Source: Owenia fusiformis (taxonomy: Eukaryota > Annelida > Polychaeta > Sabellida > Oweniidae). Taken from it: DNA of 60,000 nucleotides. Location of the stretch: positions 15,609,754 to 15,669,753 of the forward strand of contig CAIIXF020000011.1 in NCBI GenBank assembly GCA_903813345.2, given 5' to 3'. Every line of letters starts with the position of its first letter. Position 1 is the first letter of the stretch. The notes under the pieces are model-generated. The model was not told the origin of the DNA. It was given only the letters and a program-made list of their open reading frames with translations, and made no database searches. Shown piece after piece: positions 1 to 10,415 of this stretch. A program made the position numbers and the translations under genes.

Positions 1-381
1 GGCTTCATAATTAAATATCTCAGAGTGGCATCCGAACTGATAAAATTGATAGTGAACAAAATATGAAATGTCAGCCTCGTTTGATTTGTGGCAATTAATA
101 AATTCGAGTGAAAGAGTAAATCTGAACAACATGCTACTGAGCGTGTGAATTTAATATTCAGCTCTGTTTTACAAACATTAGAATCTTTATGACAAAGGGC
201 TATAATGGTCAGAGCATTGAATCCAGATCTACATGCAATGATTTATGAACTGGGAATTTATGAAACCAACATTTGTATTTGACTCCACTAAAATAGTGAA
301 CATTTAATTATGACCCAGTCCAAACATTTTTGATTTCCCTAAAATATAAATATAAAACAGAAATAGTGCATTTCTGTTACA
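1..381 (-). repeat. Downstream LTR, partial (cut by window start)
   Basis: This stretch matches 3117-3497 over its whole visible length with no difference I could find. Its boundary at 381 is set by the terminal TGTTACA followed directly by the polypurine tract of the internal region. About 940 bp of this LTR should lie outside the window. Confidence 0.92.
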
Positions 382-395
382 CTGCTCCCCCCTTG
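382..395 (-). other. Polypurine tract (plus-strand primer site)
   Basis: On the minus strand the bases just before the LTR read AAGGGGGGAGCAG, immediately followed by TGTAACAG, the LTR start. This is the expected position and composition of a plus-strand primer. A short inverted repeat (TTTGATCG / CGATCAAA) lies just upstream at about 398-416. Confidence 0.75.
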
Positions 396-512
396 GTTTG
401 ATCGTCCCGATCAAAAACATAAACTGTACAATGTTCTTAAACAAAAAATCTACCACCATTACAACATACAAGTGCATTCAAAGACAAATGTTCACCAGTG
501 TCTAACCGACCC

Positions 513-853
513 TTAAGGTGGTTGGAAGGCAGGTGGGTAATGGTATCCATGGTTTGATTCAAGTATCAAAATATTGGCTGCATCATTTCCCAATACAGAC
601 TTACATTTTGATAAGTCTATGTGAACACTTCCTACTACGCAATCAGTTATCAATAAAGGGGTATCCCCATATATACTCTGTACTCCATACGTTATAACTT
701 CAATGTTAGCTGAGGGTTCCGTAATCTGATTATCAAAACAATATCCTACGTGATGTTTTGATTTATTTTTGGGTCCATCATACTTTATATTAGCTGACCC
801 CTGACCCTCAGGCTCAGCTACTGCTCGTTTCCCGACCTCCAATTCTGATTAAA
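513..853 (-). CDS. Second frame of the LTR element, reached by -1 frameshift; truncated pro/pol start
   Basis: This open frame runs from just after an in-frame stop near 853 to a stop at 513, giving about 97-109 residues depending on entry point. It has no good ATG of its own. It overlaps the end of gag in the -1 frame, and a slippery heptamer sits inside the overlap, so it is probably made as a Gag fusion. I see no D-T/S-G protease motif or other known domain. The position is where protease would begin in a complete element, so I infer it is a stub left when the rest of pol was deleted, or a lineage-specific extension of Gag. Confidence 0.55.
793..833 (-). promoter_or_regulatory. -1 ribosomal frameshift signal (slippery site plus stem-loop)
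   Basis: On the minus strand, 833-827 reads GGGAAAC, which fits X-XXY-YYZ exactly in the gag frame (tcG GGA AAC). Eight bases later, 818-793 can fold into a hairpin: outer stem GCTGA/TCAGC and inner stem CCTGA/TCAGG with a GGG loop. The gag stop is at 820-818, just after the slippery site. Shifting -1 there enters the second frame directly. Heptamer, spacer and stem match known retroelement gag-pro signals. Folding was judged by eye. Confidence 0.7.
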
Positions 854-1783
854 ATTTCTTGGTGATGAGCCCCCTATAATAGGCTTTGGACACTCTGCTA
901 TAACATGCCCATACCGGGTACAGTTAAAACATTTAATACGATGATTATGAGGTTTGGGATAATTATATGTGAAGGCTGCTAAATTACTCTGCGTTGGAAT
1001 AGGATCAGATTTGGGGAGATGTCTTTCATCAGTATATGAGGCAAGATGCTCCATTGCCTGACAAAATGTATTTTTAAGTTCTTTGAATTCTAGTACTATT
1101 TGGCCCATCTGGGTATCAATAATGGGATCTTCTTGCGCCTGCATGCTTTCTAGGCCTTTTTGATGATCATCGGTTCCATAATCGGACTCATATTCCAATC
1201 CAATGCCTACTGCTTCATCTATATCATGGGGGTTCCGATTCTTGATGTATTTCCTCATATCTGTGTCCTCAAGGGCATTATAAAATTGATTTAACGCTAT
1301 ATCCATACGTAGTTTATATGGCCACTTCGAGTAGGCCCTGTTCGATAACCTTTTGATATCCTGCCCCAATTGTGATAATGTTTCATTAGGATTCTTCCTT
1401 CTGGCCTCAAGTAAATTAAGGAAGGTGTCGCCTTGGCTTGCTGGGTCAAAACGCTGTTCCAAATGATGTACAATGGATTCAAAATCCTCACGTTCACTAC
1501 CAGGCATATCAGTGAGTACAGATAAGGCATCACCCTTAACAGCACAACTCAGTTCCAAGGCCATTTCATCATAGCTCCAACCATTGGCCTTGCTCACAAC
1601 CCTAAAGTGAGTTTTGTAGTCAAGCCAGTCTCCACTGCCATCATAGCGGTCAACCGGCCTAACAGATTGATTTCTAAAAATTCTTCTTTTAGCGTCTGAG
1701 AGTTTATTAACAAGTTCTGCATTCTCCCGAACTAATCTAGCTATTTCAAAGTCTTTCGATTTAATAATCCGCTCCAAATCCAT
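818..1783 (-). CDS. gag: Retrotransposon Gag protein with CCHC zinc knuckle
   Basis: An intact 321-residue protein begins at an ATG about 375 bases downstream of the primer-binding site. Residues 1-35 are charged and likely coiled-coil. Residues 45-200 resemble the capsid-like retrotransposon gag domain: a W53 start followed by a helical region with the typical GDA...L and LE.RF..P patterns. Residues 285-298 form a zinc knuckle, C-x2-C-x4-H-x4-C, for RNA binding. The product should assemble into particles that package element RNA. No stop codons or frameshifts break the frame, so Gag is probably still under constraint or the copy is very recent. No polymerase is encoded, so movement would need enzymes from a related complete element. 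Confidence 0.85.
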   Translation of the reverse strand: MDLERIIKSKDFEIARLVRENAELVNKLSDAKRRIFRNQSVRPVDRYDGSGDWLDYKTHFRVVSKANGWSYDEMALELSCAVKGDALSVLTDMPGSEREDFESIVHHLEQRFDPASQGDTFLNLLEARRKNPNETLSQLGQDIKRLSNRAYSKWPYKLRMDIALNQFYNALEDTDMRKYIKNRNPHDIDEAVGIGLEYESDYGTDDHQKGLESMQAQEDPIIDTQMGQIVLEFKELKNTFCQAMEHLASYTDERHLPKSDPIPTQSNLAAFTYNYPKPHNHRIKCFNCTRYGHVIAECPKPIIGGSSPRNFNQNWRSGNEQ

Positions 1784-2158
1784 TTGATATTTTAAGAATT
1801 TAATTTTGTCTATGTTTCTTTCAAATGTTCTTATTCATAGAAAATACTAATATTGTCCTCATTTGTTATTGTTCAGGTCATTCATAGACCTTAAATGTTT
1901 ATGTGAATGTAATTCATTTGAAAAGTCATTGAACTGCTGTCCTTGTGGTCAACTGGTCAAATTCATTCATAAAGTTTTGCGTCAGTGGTTTTGTAAAGGT
2001 GCATAAATAGAGACTTCTCTCGTGTAGTGTATTGAAGAATCCATATAACTCACACATCATTGTCTGAAGTATCATAATAGAATATTTAATGGTCCTTTGT
2101 TTGATGCCTTTCTCACATAAAATCGTCAGGTAAGAGAATAGAAAAGTATATTCCATTC

Positions 2159-2176
2159 TTCCCGGCCGACGCACCA
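2159..2176 (-). other. Primer-binding site complementary to tRNA-Gly (UCC type)
   Basis: One base after the LTR end the minus strand reads TGGTGCGTCGGCCGGGAA. This is complementary to a tRNA 3' end of TTCCCGGCCGACGCA plus CCA, matching the 3' half of animal tRNA-Gly(UCC). TGG next to an LTR ending in CA is diagnostic of minus-strand priming. Confidence 0.8.
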
Positions 2177-2177
2177 A

Positions 2178-3497
2178 TGTAACGTTTAACGAGAATTGAA
2201 CGTTAATAAAATAATGTTCACGGCTTCAGTCCATAATAGTATTACTAAACATAAAATTTGTGTAGATGACACAACTTCTAAGTTTATTCCATTTTCCTAG
2301 CTACATTTTGCATAATCTTTATTTCATCTCGAGTACTGTTATATATTGTATGTATCTCAAAATTGTTCTTTAATCAAGCTATTCAAAATCAAATCTTCAT
2401 GATGATAACATTGTCCTAAGAAGCTTGTGTGATATTTTTAAAAGCTAAAAGCTATCTTCTCAAAATCACATCTTCATGATAATTTTGTTGTCCTTAAAGA
2501 AGCTTGTATGATTTTCTTTTAAAAGCTGAAAGCTATCCTTATTCAAAATCACATCCTCATGATGATTATATTGTCCTGAGAAGTTTGTATGATTTTCTTT
2601 TAAGCTAAAAGCTATTCTATTATTTAAAAGTCATACATCAGTATATATACAGTTCTCGGAGTTCTTAGAATAAAGGCGGATCTCAATTTGAACAGGTTGA
2701 TCTGATTGGACAGAGATTTTTGGGGACAGTTTAATTTATGGGGCACTACCCTTGACTCTCCTGTAAACACGTGTCTGCATTGGCAAACAAGGGAATGTGT
2801 ACAGTGATCACTTTAATTGCTGCAGTGAGGGGGGGGGGTGAATATAATCTATTCCTGTGGTCAGAAATAAATGTTTCTCAAGGAACTGTCGATACACATC
2901 AGATCAAAGTTAGTTACAACATCTAATTACATTTACATGATTAATAAACAATGCATATTCAAGCATTTAAAAATACATATTTAGTTGCAATAAACTACAC
3001 CCATCATAAAATATTCTTTGTCTGTGGGTGGGATGATTTCACCAAGGAGAGAATTCTCACAGATGTACATGCGCACCTTGGGACAATAGCAGTATATTTG
3101 TCTTCCAATAAACAAAGGCTTCATAATTAAATATCTCAGAGTGGCATCCGAACTGATAAAATTGATAGTGAACAAAATATGAAATGTCAGCCTCGTTTGA
3201 TTTGTGGCAATTAATAAATTCGAGTGAAAGAGTAAATCTGAACAACATGCTACTGAGCGTGTGAATTTAATATTCAGCTCTGTTTTACAAACATTAGAAT
3301 CTTTATGACAAAGGGCTATAATGGTCAGAGCATTGAATCCAGATCTACATGCAATGATTTATGAACTGGGAATTTATGAAACCAACATTTGTATTTGACT
3401 CCACTAAAATAGTGAACATTTAATTATGACCCAGTCCAAACATTTTTGATTTCCCTAAAATATAAATATAAAACAGAAATAGTGCATTTCTGTTACA
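2178..3497 (-). repeat. Upstream LTR, complete, 1320 bp
   Basis: The LTR is bounded by TGTAAC at 3497 (minus strand) and GTTACA at 2178, next to the primer-binding site. It is long for a non-autonomous element. It carries an internal array of three ~83-bp units at 2381-2630. The flank at 3498 (CTAGC) would be the target duplication, but the other flank is outside the window. Confidence 0.9.
2381..2630. repeat. Three ~83-bp tandem units inside the LTR
   Basis: Units begin near 2384, 2461 and 2544 with CAAAATCACATC or close variants. They share an ATGATGAT core, a TTGTCCT...GAAG(C/T)TTGT block and end in AAAGCTATC. In the LTR they may act as repeated enhancer-like elements (inference). Confidence 0.75.
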
Positions 3498-6150
3498 CTA
3501 GCAGTTAGGCACTATCTTTTGTCAGAGACATATAAAACCTCTTCAAACACAATTTTTTTAAGTTGTTTTTTTGTATTACATTTTAATCGTTGTTTGTGAC
3601 TGAATTTGTGTTTGTGTTAACAATTTCCCTTCAATGGTATGTAAACAGTTTTGTTTATTAAAGGATCAAAGTTGTTTTTATGTTTCTGGGGTTTTATGTT
3701 TGCAGTCAACACAGCAGGAAGCTGACTATTAATATGTCAGGCCTATATTTTTCACAACCATCTAGATAATTCTTAAAAACTATATTTTTTGATACATTTT
3801 TGAAAGCATTTAATACTGAGATGATTATCAACATTATTTCCATTTTACAACATTATTTCCATTTTTCTTGAGGATATAATAACATTGTGAGGATTTATAG
3901 GAAGCCAATTTTGAATATGATATTGAAAAACATTTGACAGATCTGAAACCGGCCTTGAAAATTAATACCATTACTCAACCTGATCACCCAGAACCCAGAA
4001 GAGATTATCCAGTTTAATTCCATTGAATTTTTAATCAGTTTTCAAGAGATAATACATTGTAGTAACAATCTATATCCTCGAATTGATGAAACAAAAAATG
4101 TGAATTTTGATCATTGATCAGTTTAGGAAAAATACTTCAAAAAAGATTAATGAACATTCAATTCTATAAGCTAAATCTAATTCTGTAATTGAATCAACAA
4201 GTTCTTAGAAATATTTTGCACGATGCTATTTTCCTGAATCATGATGAACTTAATGTGATCAGGAGATTTTGAAATATGACTTAAAGGAAGAGTTTGAAAA
4301 GATCAATACCCATTCAGATTGACACAACAAGGACTGTAGAGAGAAAATTCAAAGTTTTTATTTTTCCGAGCTTTCAGGTCAATATTTGGCTTTAACCTTC
4401 TTTGACATACTTATTTTCTTAAAATGTATGTATGAACTATCAATTTCAGCATTAAGAAGTATAAATTCAGTTCAAAGCTTCTATAAAGGGAGTCCCACTT
4501 AAAGATTTTTAAGATTCACAACGTTTCAAGAGGAATATCAGCTGAAACAATGTTCATGTAGATAATGAAAATATAATGTTAGTCTTGATTAAATATCCAA
4601 ACTTAAAATATCCAAACTTAAATATATTTTGACCCCTGCACTAATTGTTGCACCTTTATATACTTTGAGAGGAAGGAGGAGCAGGGGTTGGGGGAGTGGT
4701 CATTATGATGCTATGTCACCTGTCACTAATTTCAAACCATTCATATCAGGGATAAAATTTGTTTTTGTTTTAACTGTATTGCCATTTGTGCTTTCATATC
4801 CAAACATTAAAAACATTCTTTTGATATTCCAATAGTAATTAAGAAGTTGTGATGAATATTTTTATTATCTTTCAAGTTTCAATTGATTGAATACTAATTT
4901 TATGTATTTTAGTAGATTATTATTTCTATTTAGTAAAAACATGACCTGATTATATCATATTGCATAAGAAGCCATTTTTGGTAAAATAAACATTAGCAAA
5001 CCATGACATATCTGAAACCCCATGGGAACTGCAGCATTATAGCTAAATCAGGTCAATCTTAACAGATTTATTTAATAATGTTTGAATTAAGGAATAGCCA
5101 TAACACTATATTTTTCTTCAAACTCATCAAATGCAAGAAGTACATGTATGTACAAATTTTGAGGGATACTGGCAGGCCCGTAGCCAGGGGAGGTTGGATG
5201 GGTTTGAGCGAACCCCCCTCCCCCTAGCCAAAAAAATCTTTCAAAATCATGCAGTTTTTGACCATTCTTGAGCACTTTTTAAGTGATTTTGGCCATTTTT
5301 GGACCAAAATTGTCACAAGTGAACTCCCCTGGGATTTTTCAAAGAGTGAACCCCCTTGGTTACGGGCCTGACTGGAATGTGAGTTTTGGAAAATAATAAA
5401 CAATGATCATTAACAATTCTCCCTAGATTTGAGTCAACACATCCTTTTTAAATTGATTTTGTTTAATAATGGTTTCTTCATTATGAATCATTTTTGTATA
5501 TTAGGAAAGGATACATTGGGAAAATCATCAGTCAACACCCTATATATGTCCCGGGTATATGTCTTCCTTGGGAAGGTAAGAGATGCTACTTTAAGAGCCA
5601 TAGACACTCTCAGCTGAGACAAGGGGTGTGGCAATATCAGTGATGCTATGTAACTTGACACTGTATATGAACACTAATAAGAATCAAAATTATTTTGTCT
5701 TTTATGATGTTGCTTTTTGTGCTTTCTTATCAACACATTGGAAAACTATTTATTATTTCTATATGTCAATAGAACTATTACTGCAACAGAAAAAACTGTA
5801 GATATTCTTTAATTGATCATTATATTGTATTTTATCATTTCCATCCATGACAATAGTGCAATCATGAGTTCATGAACTTGAACCTGATTATTTTTGTGTG
5901 TGAAGCCATTTTTTAAAATTAAATGTTTGACAGCTGAAACCCTGAAAGTCTAAAACCCTTACTCAACCTGATCAATCCACAGATAATACTGTTAAAGTCC
6001 CCAAAATTTATTGATCACTTTTATATATAAGCTATGGTATAATCTTTATCTTCAGATTGTTGCATGCCATGATCAAACTAAAGGATTGATAGAAGTTGGT
6101 TTATATGATCATGGAAGGTCCATGATATCATATGACAGTATGATTGATCA
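3498..6150. repeat. Non-coding flank; old tandem triplication of ~1 kb
   Basis: I see no gene here. Three diverged blocks at about 3895-4020, 4967-5065 and 5906-5995 share the order GAAGCCA(T/A)TTTT ... TGACA ... CTGAAACC ... CAACCTGATCA. Blocks near 4770 and 5720 share TTTGTGCTTTC(A/T)TATC. The spacing of ~1 kb points to an ancient tandem duplication. Confidence 0.5.
5173..5370. mobile_element. MITE, CAGGCCCGTAGCC family, with 5-bp target duplication
   Basis: The element starts CAGGCCCGTAGCC and ends TTACGGGCCTG, and is flanked on both sides by ACTGG. Inside lie AT-rich text with the phrases CACCATTCT-GAGCAC and GTGAACCCCC, recurring in at least seven other copies in the window. There is no coding capacity. 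Confidence 0.8.
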
Positions 6151-6154
6151 ATGT

Positions 6155-7027
6155 CAATTCTCCTTTTCGCGGTTCGCTCTTTGAATCAGAACGTTCGCAA
6201 ATATGCACTAAAAAAAGCACTCAAAAAGGACAAAATTTGATTGGTCAATATTTTCCCACTATGCATTTCGCGTAGCTATTTGCGTGACACGAAAGTTCTA
6301 AATCAAACTAATTACTCAATTTTGTTTTTACACCCGCACGCTAAATAAAACAATGACACCATCGTAAGTATTCTTCTTTGTCATTGCTTTAATAGTCAGT
6401 ATACCGAGTTTAATCAATAAAAGATTGTACAATGAACAACAAAATTCGGAAACGAGTACTATAGATTTGCTTTCGGACCACTGAACAGATTGACCTAGAT
6501 AATAGCGACGCGTCTTCTTTGGTCTACTGCTCAGTTATTTGTGGCTTTTCAACGTAACTCTATAATGTAATTTGAAGATGAATACTTTTATTCAGTTGTT
6601 GCATCGATGTCGCAGTTTGTAGTGCGGTAAAATTGGCATGAAAGTATTGAAAGTCGAATGGAATTGTTTTTTCCAATATGGCGACTAGTCTACTGATCAC
6701 GTGACCTTCTCTTCTGGAATATTTTCTCACTTTTCAATCATCGTTTTCACCACGCTATGAATTAATACAATGAAAAAAATAGCTGTTTTATTAAGATTGA
6801 TGAGAGATCAATCGTTTCTAATAATTTTTTCTGTACTCTCGTACGGGAATATGAACGAATATATCGTTTGAAAAATAGGTGTGAAAATCCCCATGTTAAA
6901 CCTATGAGGGAAAATAAGGAAGTATAAATTTGTTCCTCCGCGAACTGCATCATGGGAAATATTTTGCCCTTATAAGGAAAGATTTTCGCGTCTTCTCTTT
7001 TGAAGAGGGAACAACGATTTCGAGAAT
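6155..7027 (+). mobile_element. ~870-bp interspersed element, copy 1 of an inverted pair
   Basis: The stretch from TTCTCCTTTTCGCGGTTCGC to GGGAACAACGATTTCGA recurs in reverse orientation at about 20814-21690 with only scattered differences. A 60-odd residue open frame (6953-6762, minus) is shared by both copies, but I do not recognise it and copy similarity alone explains its conservation. No clear terminal repeats are visible. Confidence 0.75.
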
Positions 7028-8278
7028 TCTATACATCATATAGAATTAACTATTTAAAACACTTGGTTTTTAATAATTATATTGCTCTTGAAATATTAAT
7101 ACCACCCAATTTCCATCATGATAAACCATGACATCTCAAATCTTCTCAGCCCTGAGGTGAAACAGAAAGATGCTACGTGTATGAGTATCAGAATGCCCAA
7201 TTTCATGAACTTGGAAACATTGAATAATAGAATGTTCAATTATTTATGGAGTTATTTTTCACAAAATGTGATTGATTTTATCCAGATGTTTTGAAAATAA
7301 TAGTTTCTCATTAAAAATTTTGAAGTAACTACAATTTTTATGATAACCAATTTAAAGGATCTAAATCAATGATAATAGTTATTATTTAGTTATTGAATAC
7401 CTTCTCATGGGAATAGATTGCAATGGTAAAAATTTAAACCCTGCTATGTTGGTGCTTATGGATTCCCACTAAGGTGAATCCCACTGCGCATGCGTATTGA
7501 AATATTTCAGAATTCTGAAAAATATTACTTATTTTGATTTCCCACTTTGATCCCGTTTAAGGTGAGTTATACGATCATTTCCTTGTAACATAAATATGAA
7601 AACTGCTCCAGGCCAATGATATTCAAATCTGAGTGAACAATTTGAGTATTGTTCCATGGACTCTACTCTTGAAAGTTGAAATGGCTCATCAAAATATTTA
7701 TGAATCTGATATTTCTTGCTGCTAATTTTGCTTTGGTTGGTCTTCTCAGTCTTTGAAATCCAATCACTGATTCTGACAATTAAACAAATCTTTGACGTAA
7801 CGTCTTTGAAATAGTCAAATTAATAAACTTTCTCCATTTTTGCGAGTTGCAAAAGATGTGATCATCAACTGAATCGTCAGCTGTGGATGACTCATTGTGC
7901 CATGACATTTTTGATGCAATATTGTTACTGTAATGATCTATGCTCTTGTTTCTCGTGCACTGCTATAGCAACTGAGTATCTAACCATAATAATTTCTTGA
8001 TATCGCGATTATTTCGTCATTCTCACTATTATGTTCTTTGGTTTTAACACCGACTTAGAAATGATAATCAAAGACTAATATGTCCTTTTTTAATCTGAAA
8101 CATTGGAAATGATATACGGTATACTGATGTGAAAACCATATTATCTTCTCGGTTATATCAGTTTTCAAATAAAAGATGAAAGTTTATTGCTTTTATTCAT
8201 TCATTCTCTTGTCATTTGCATCTTACCATGCCAAAAATCAGTGTAATTTTACATCTGTTATATCAAACTGTACATTTG
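7028..8278. other. No gene seen
   Basis: This is AT-rich non-coding sequence. 7090-7200 (TGACATCTCAAATCTTCTC ... GAGTATCAGAATG) recurs inverted near 46735-46800 and in part near 49793 and 56600, so it is a dispersed repeat. Confidence 0.5.
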
Positions 8279-9225
8279 CAGCGTTTTATTTAGTGTTACC
8301 AAAAAGTGGGTCCAATGGACCCCACGGTAAAAAAAAATGGAGTCCAAACCAAAAAAAGTGGGTCCGAAAAATTAAAGGCCTGAAACTAATTAAAAATGAA
8401 AAAAAATTCCTAATTACTTTGTCTTTCAATGTTGCCCCATGTTCCTCCTCAATCTGATGTACTCTCAATATTCCTTTCTGACACATTTTCAATCTCAATG
8501 AAATATAAAGATCAACATTCATTCTAGTTTGATATGTATTTTTGACTTGTAATATTTTATTTGTTTTCAAATGTTGCCCTTTGTGCTTCCTTACTATCAT
8601 GTAAGATAATGCCTAAAAGATCAGTTGTATTAATTAAACAGTTTGTTATCAAGTTTATGTGTTAATAATAGTATCCATTGAAAGTTGGCAGGACAGTGAT
8701 AAAGGTTTTTTGCTACTGACCCATTAATCTCAAAGCAATGAAGTTTTGGTTCAGAGGTCAATCAAAATGGTGGCCGAATTACAGTAAGATAATTATCTCA
8801 GTATTTCTCTAAAACACTGCTGATTATCTGCCTATTATACTTAGATTTTGTCTTCACAAGGTAGGCCAATTTATATTCTTTCATTTGATATGTTTAACTA
8901 AATTGAAGGCCGGAGATTTTCGTCTGAAAGCCGGAGAATTCTCCGTGATTCGGCTTGTAATGTAATGACATCCTGAATATGGCCGATTATTTTGAAACAA
9001 TTGTTTTTAAATTTTGTACAAAGCGTCTCATAAAACATACATTCAGAGGATTAATAAGCTGCTCTGGCCGTTTCTACTACTGTTTGAGTGTTCTAAGAGG
9101 TAAGATTTTTGGAAATTGCTGTTGAAATAAAGTGCGTCCAAGGGACTCAGGAGTAATTTATTTTTCCGTCCAACATTATTTTTTGGGGTCCATCTAATGT
9201 AAGGACGGCGTTAAATAAAACATAG
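8279..9225. mobile_element. Possible DNA element with GTTTTATTTA ends
   Basis: The left end reads GCGTTTTATTTAGTGTTACC and the right end GGCGTTAAATAAAACA, an imperfect inverted pair. Both ends are followed inward by AGTGGGTCC / GGGGTCCATC type words. No coding sequence is recognisable. Boundaries are tentative. Confidence 0.4.
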
Positions 9226-9410
9226 ATTTGATATGATAATGACTGCTTAAAAGTGGCTTCATCTCCAAAAATTGAAAAATCGAAAAATATCATTTTATTA
9301 CAGGCCATTTACTAATTACATAATATTGGCATCTCTAATATTATTCTTAAACTTTCTCCTTGTTGCAAACGGCAGTCTACCACAATTGTTGTCATATTGT
9401 TATGGTCTCC

Positions 9411-9611
9411 CAGGCCCGTAGCCCAGGGGGGAGTCGACCCCCCCCCCTCCCCCTGGCCAAAAATTCTTTCAAAATCATGCAGTTTTTCACCATTCTGAGC
9501 AGTTTTTAAGTGATTTTGGCCATTTTTGGACAAAATTGTCAAAAGTGAACACCCCAGCCTGGAATTTACCAAAAAGTGAACCCCCCTTGGCAAATCCTGG
9601 CTACGGGCCTG
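9411..9611. mobile_element. MITE, CAGGCCCGTAGCC family
   Basis: CAGGCCCGTAGCC at 9411 and GGCTACGGGCCTG ending at 9611 form terminal inverted repeats. The internal text matches the 5173-5370 copy (CAAAATCATGCAGTTTTT, GTGATTTTGGCCATTTTTGG). Confidence 0.8.
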
Positions 9612-10049
9612 CCTCCATTCTCCAACTTTTTTGTGGCGATGGTCAATGGTTGGTGGCATCTGTAACAAATGTCAGATGATGACATTTTGCATGAAATTCC
9701 TTTTTACTCTTGACAATGGATTTGGAAACACAGGTTGCCATTGGGAAAATGGACTCACCAGCCCGGCAAATTATAACAATCATGTTGATCATGTCAATCT
9801 GAAGGTAGAACCCTGATCACAAAATATATGACCCTTCCCTTTTTTTGTAAATACCATAGAAATCAATGTGACATTTAAAGGCCAGTTTCTTAAATTCCAT
9901 TCCTAATTACCCCAAAATAAGTCATAATTATATGTACTTGCAGCATCAATAGACTTTGACATGAACTTTCTTTTTGTAATCAAATTTAATAGCTTGAAAA
10001 ACACATATTGTAGAAAGTAAATAGCAGTATATTAAATTTATATATATAA

Positions 10050-10106
10050 CAGGCCCGTAGCTAGGGGGGGATTCGCAGGGTTCAGGCAAATCCTGGCTAC
10101 GGGCCT
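10050..10106. mobile_element. MITE, CAGGCCCGTAGCC family, internally deleted to 57 bp
   Basis: Only the two termini remain: CAGGCCCGTAGCTAGGG and CCTGGCTACGGGCCT. AT-rich flanks surround it. It is useful for defining the terminal repeats of the family. Confidence 0.75.
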
Positions 10107-10361
10107 TATTAAATATATTAATTAAAAGTAGATGCATTTAAGAAGGTTCAAGTAGTATAGTAAAGGTGCAAGTAGAGATAAATTATTTTAGAACGTGTTA
10201 TGCTGCTGAAGAGATGAGCAATTTTCAAAGCTCTTCAGAAATGATCCAAGTCTATTGATGATGCAAGTTACAGATCATTATGAATTAAAAATACTTTGGG
10301 ATTATTAAACAATCAAAATAAAAAAAAATTCCCCTTTTATCCTGATTTTTATCATTTTCAG

Positions 10362-10415
10362 CTCAAATGAAAGATGGCTCAACATGAAGCTTACTTACGA
10401 ACTGCCCTTGCAAAA
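10362..10415 (+). CDS. TSG101: TSG101 exon 1 (first coding exon; coding from 10374)
   Basis: Coding starts at ATG 10374 (MAQHEAYLRTALAK) and ends at AAA|GTAAGT, phase 0. A CAG at 10359-10361 after a pyrimidine-rich run looks like an acceptor, so a 5' UTR exon probably lies upstream (not located). An out-of-frame ATG at 10367 opens a six-codon frame ending in TGA that overlaps the true start. The true ATG has the better context (AAGATGG). Confidence 0.85.

Larger units (their letters stand above)
1..3497 (-). mobile_element. Gag-only LTR retrotransposon, left end cut by window edge
   Basis: Positions 1-381 recur at 3117-3497, apparently base for base. These are the two LTRs of an element read on the minus strand. 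The LTR starts TGTAAC and ends GTTACA (TG...CA with a 6-bp inverted repeat). In order on the minus strand: LTR 3497-2178, primer-binding site 2176-2159, leader, gag 1783-818, a second short frame to 513, a polypurine tract at about 382-395, then the second LTR from 381. Only about 130 bp lie between the second frame and the tract, so protease, reverse transcriptase, RNase H and integrase are absent. The apparent LTR identity implies recent insertion. Zinc-knuckle Gag plus tRNA primer suggest a Ty3/gypsy-like or BEL-like lineage. The family is not determined. Confidence 0.9.

Noticed and set aside
6762-6953. 63-codon frame shared by the two 870-bp element copies
   Set aside because: Conservation is explained by recent duplication. 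The two versions differ in start and end, and no domain is recognised.
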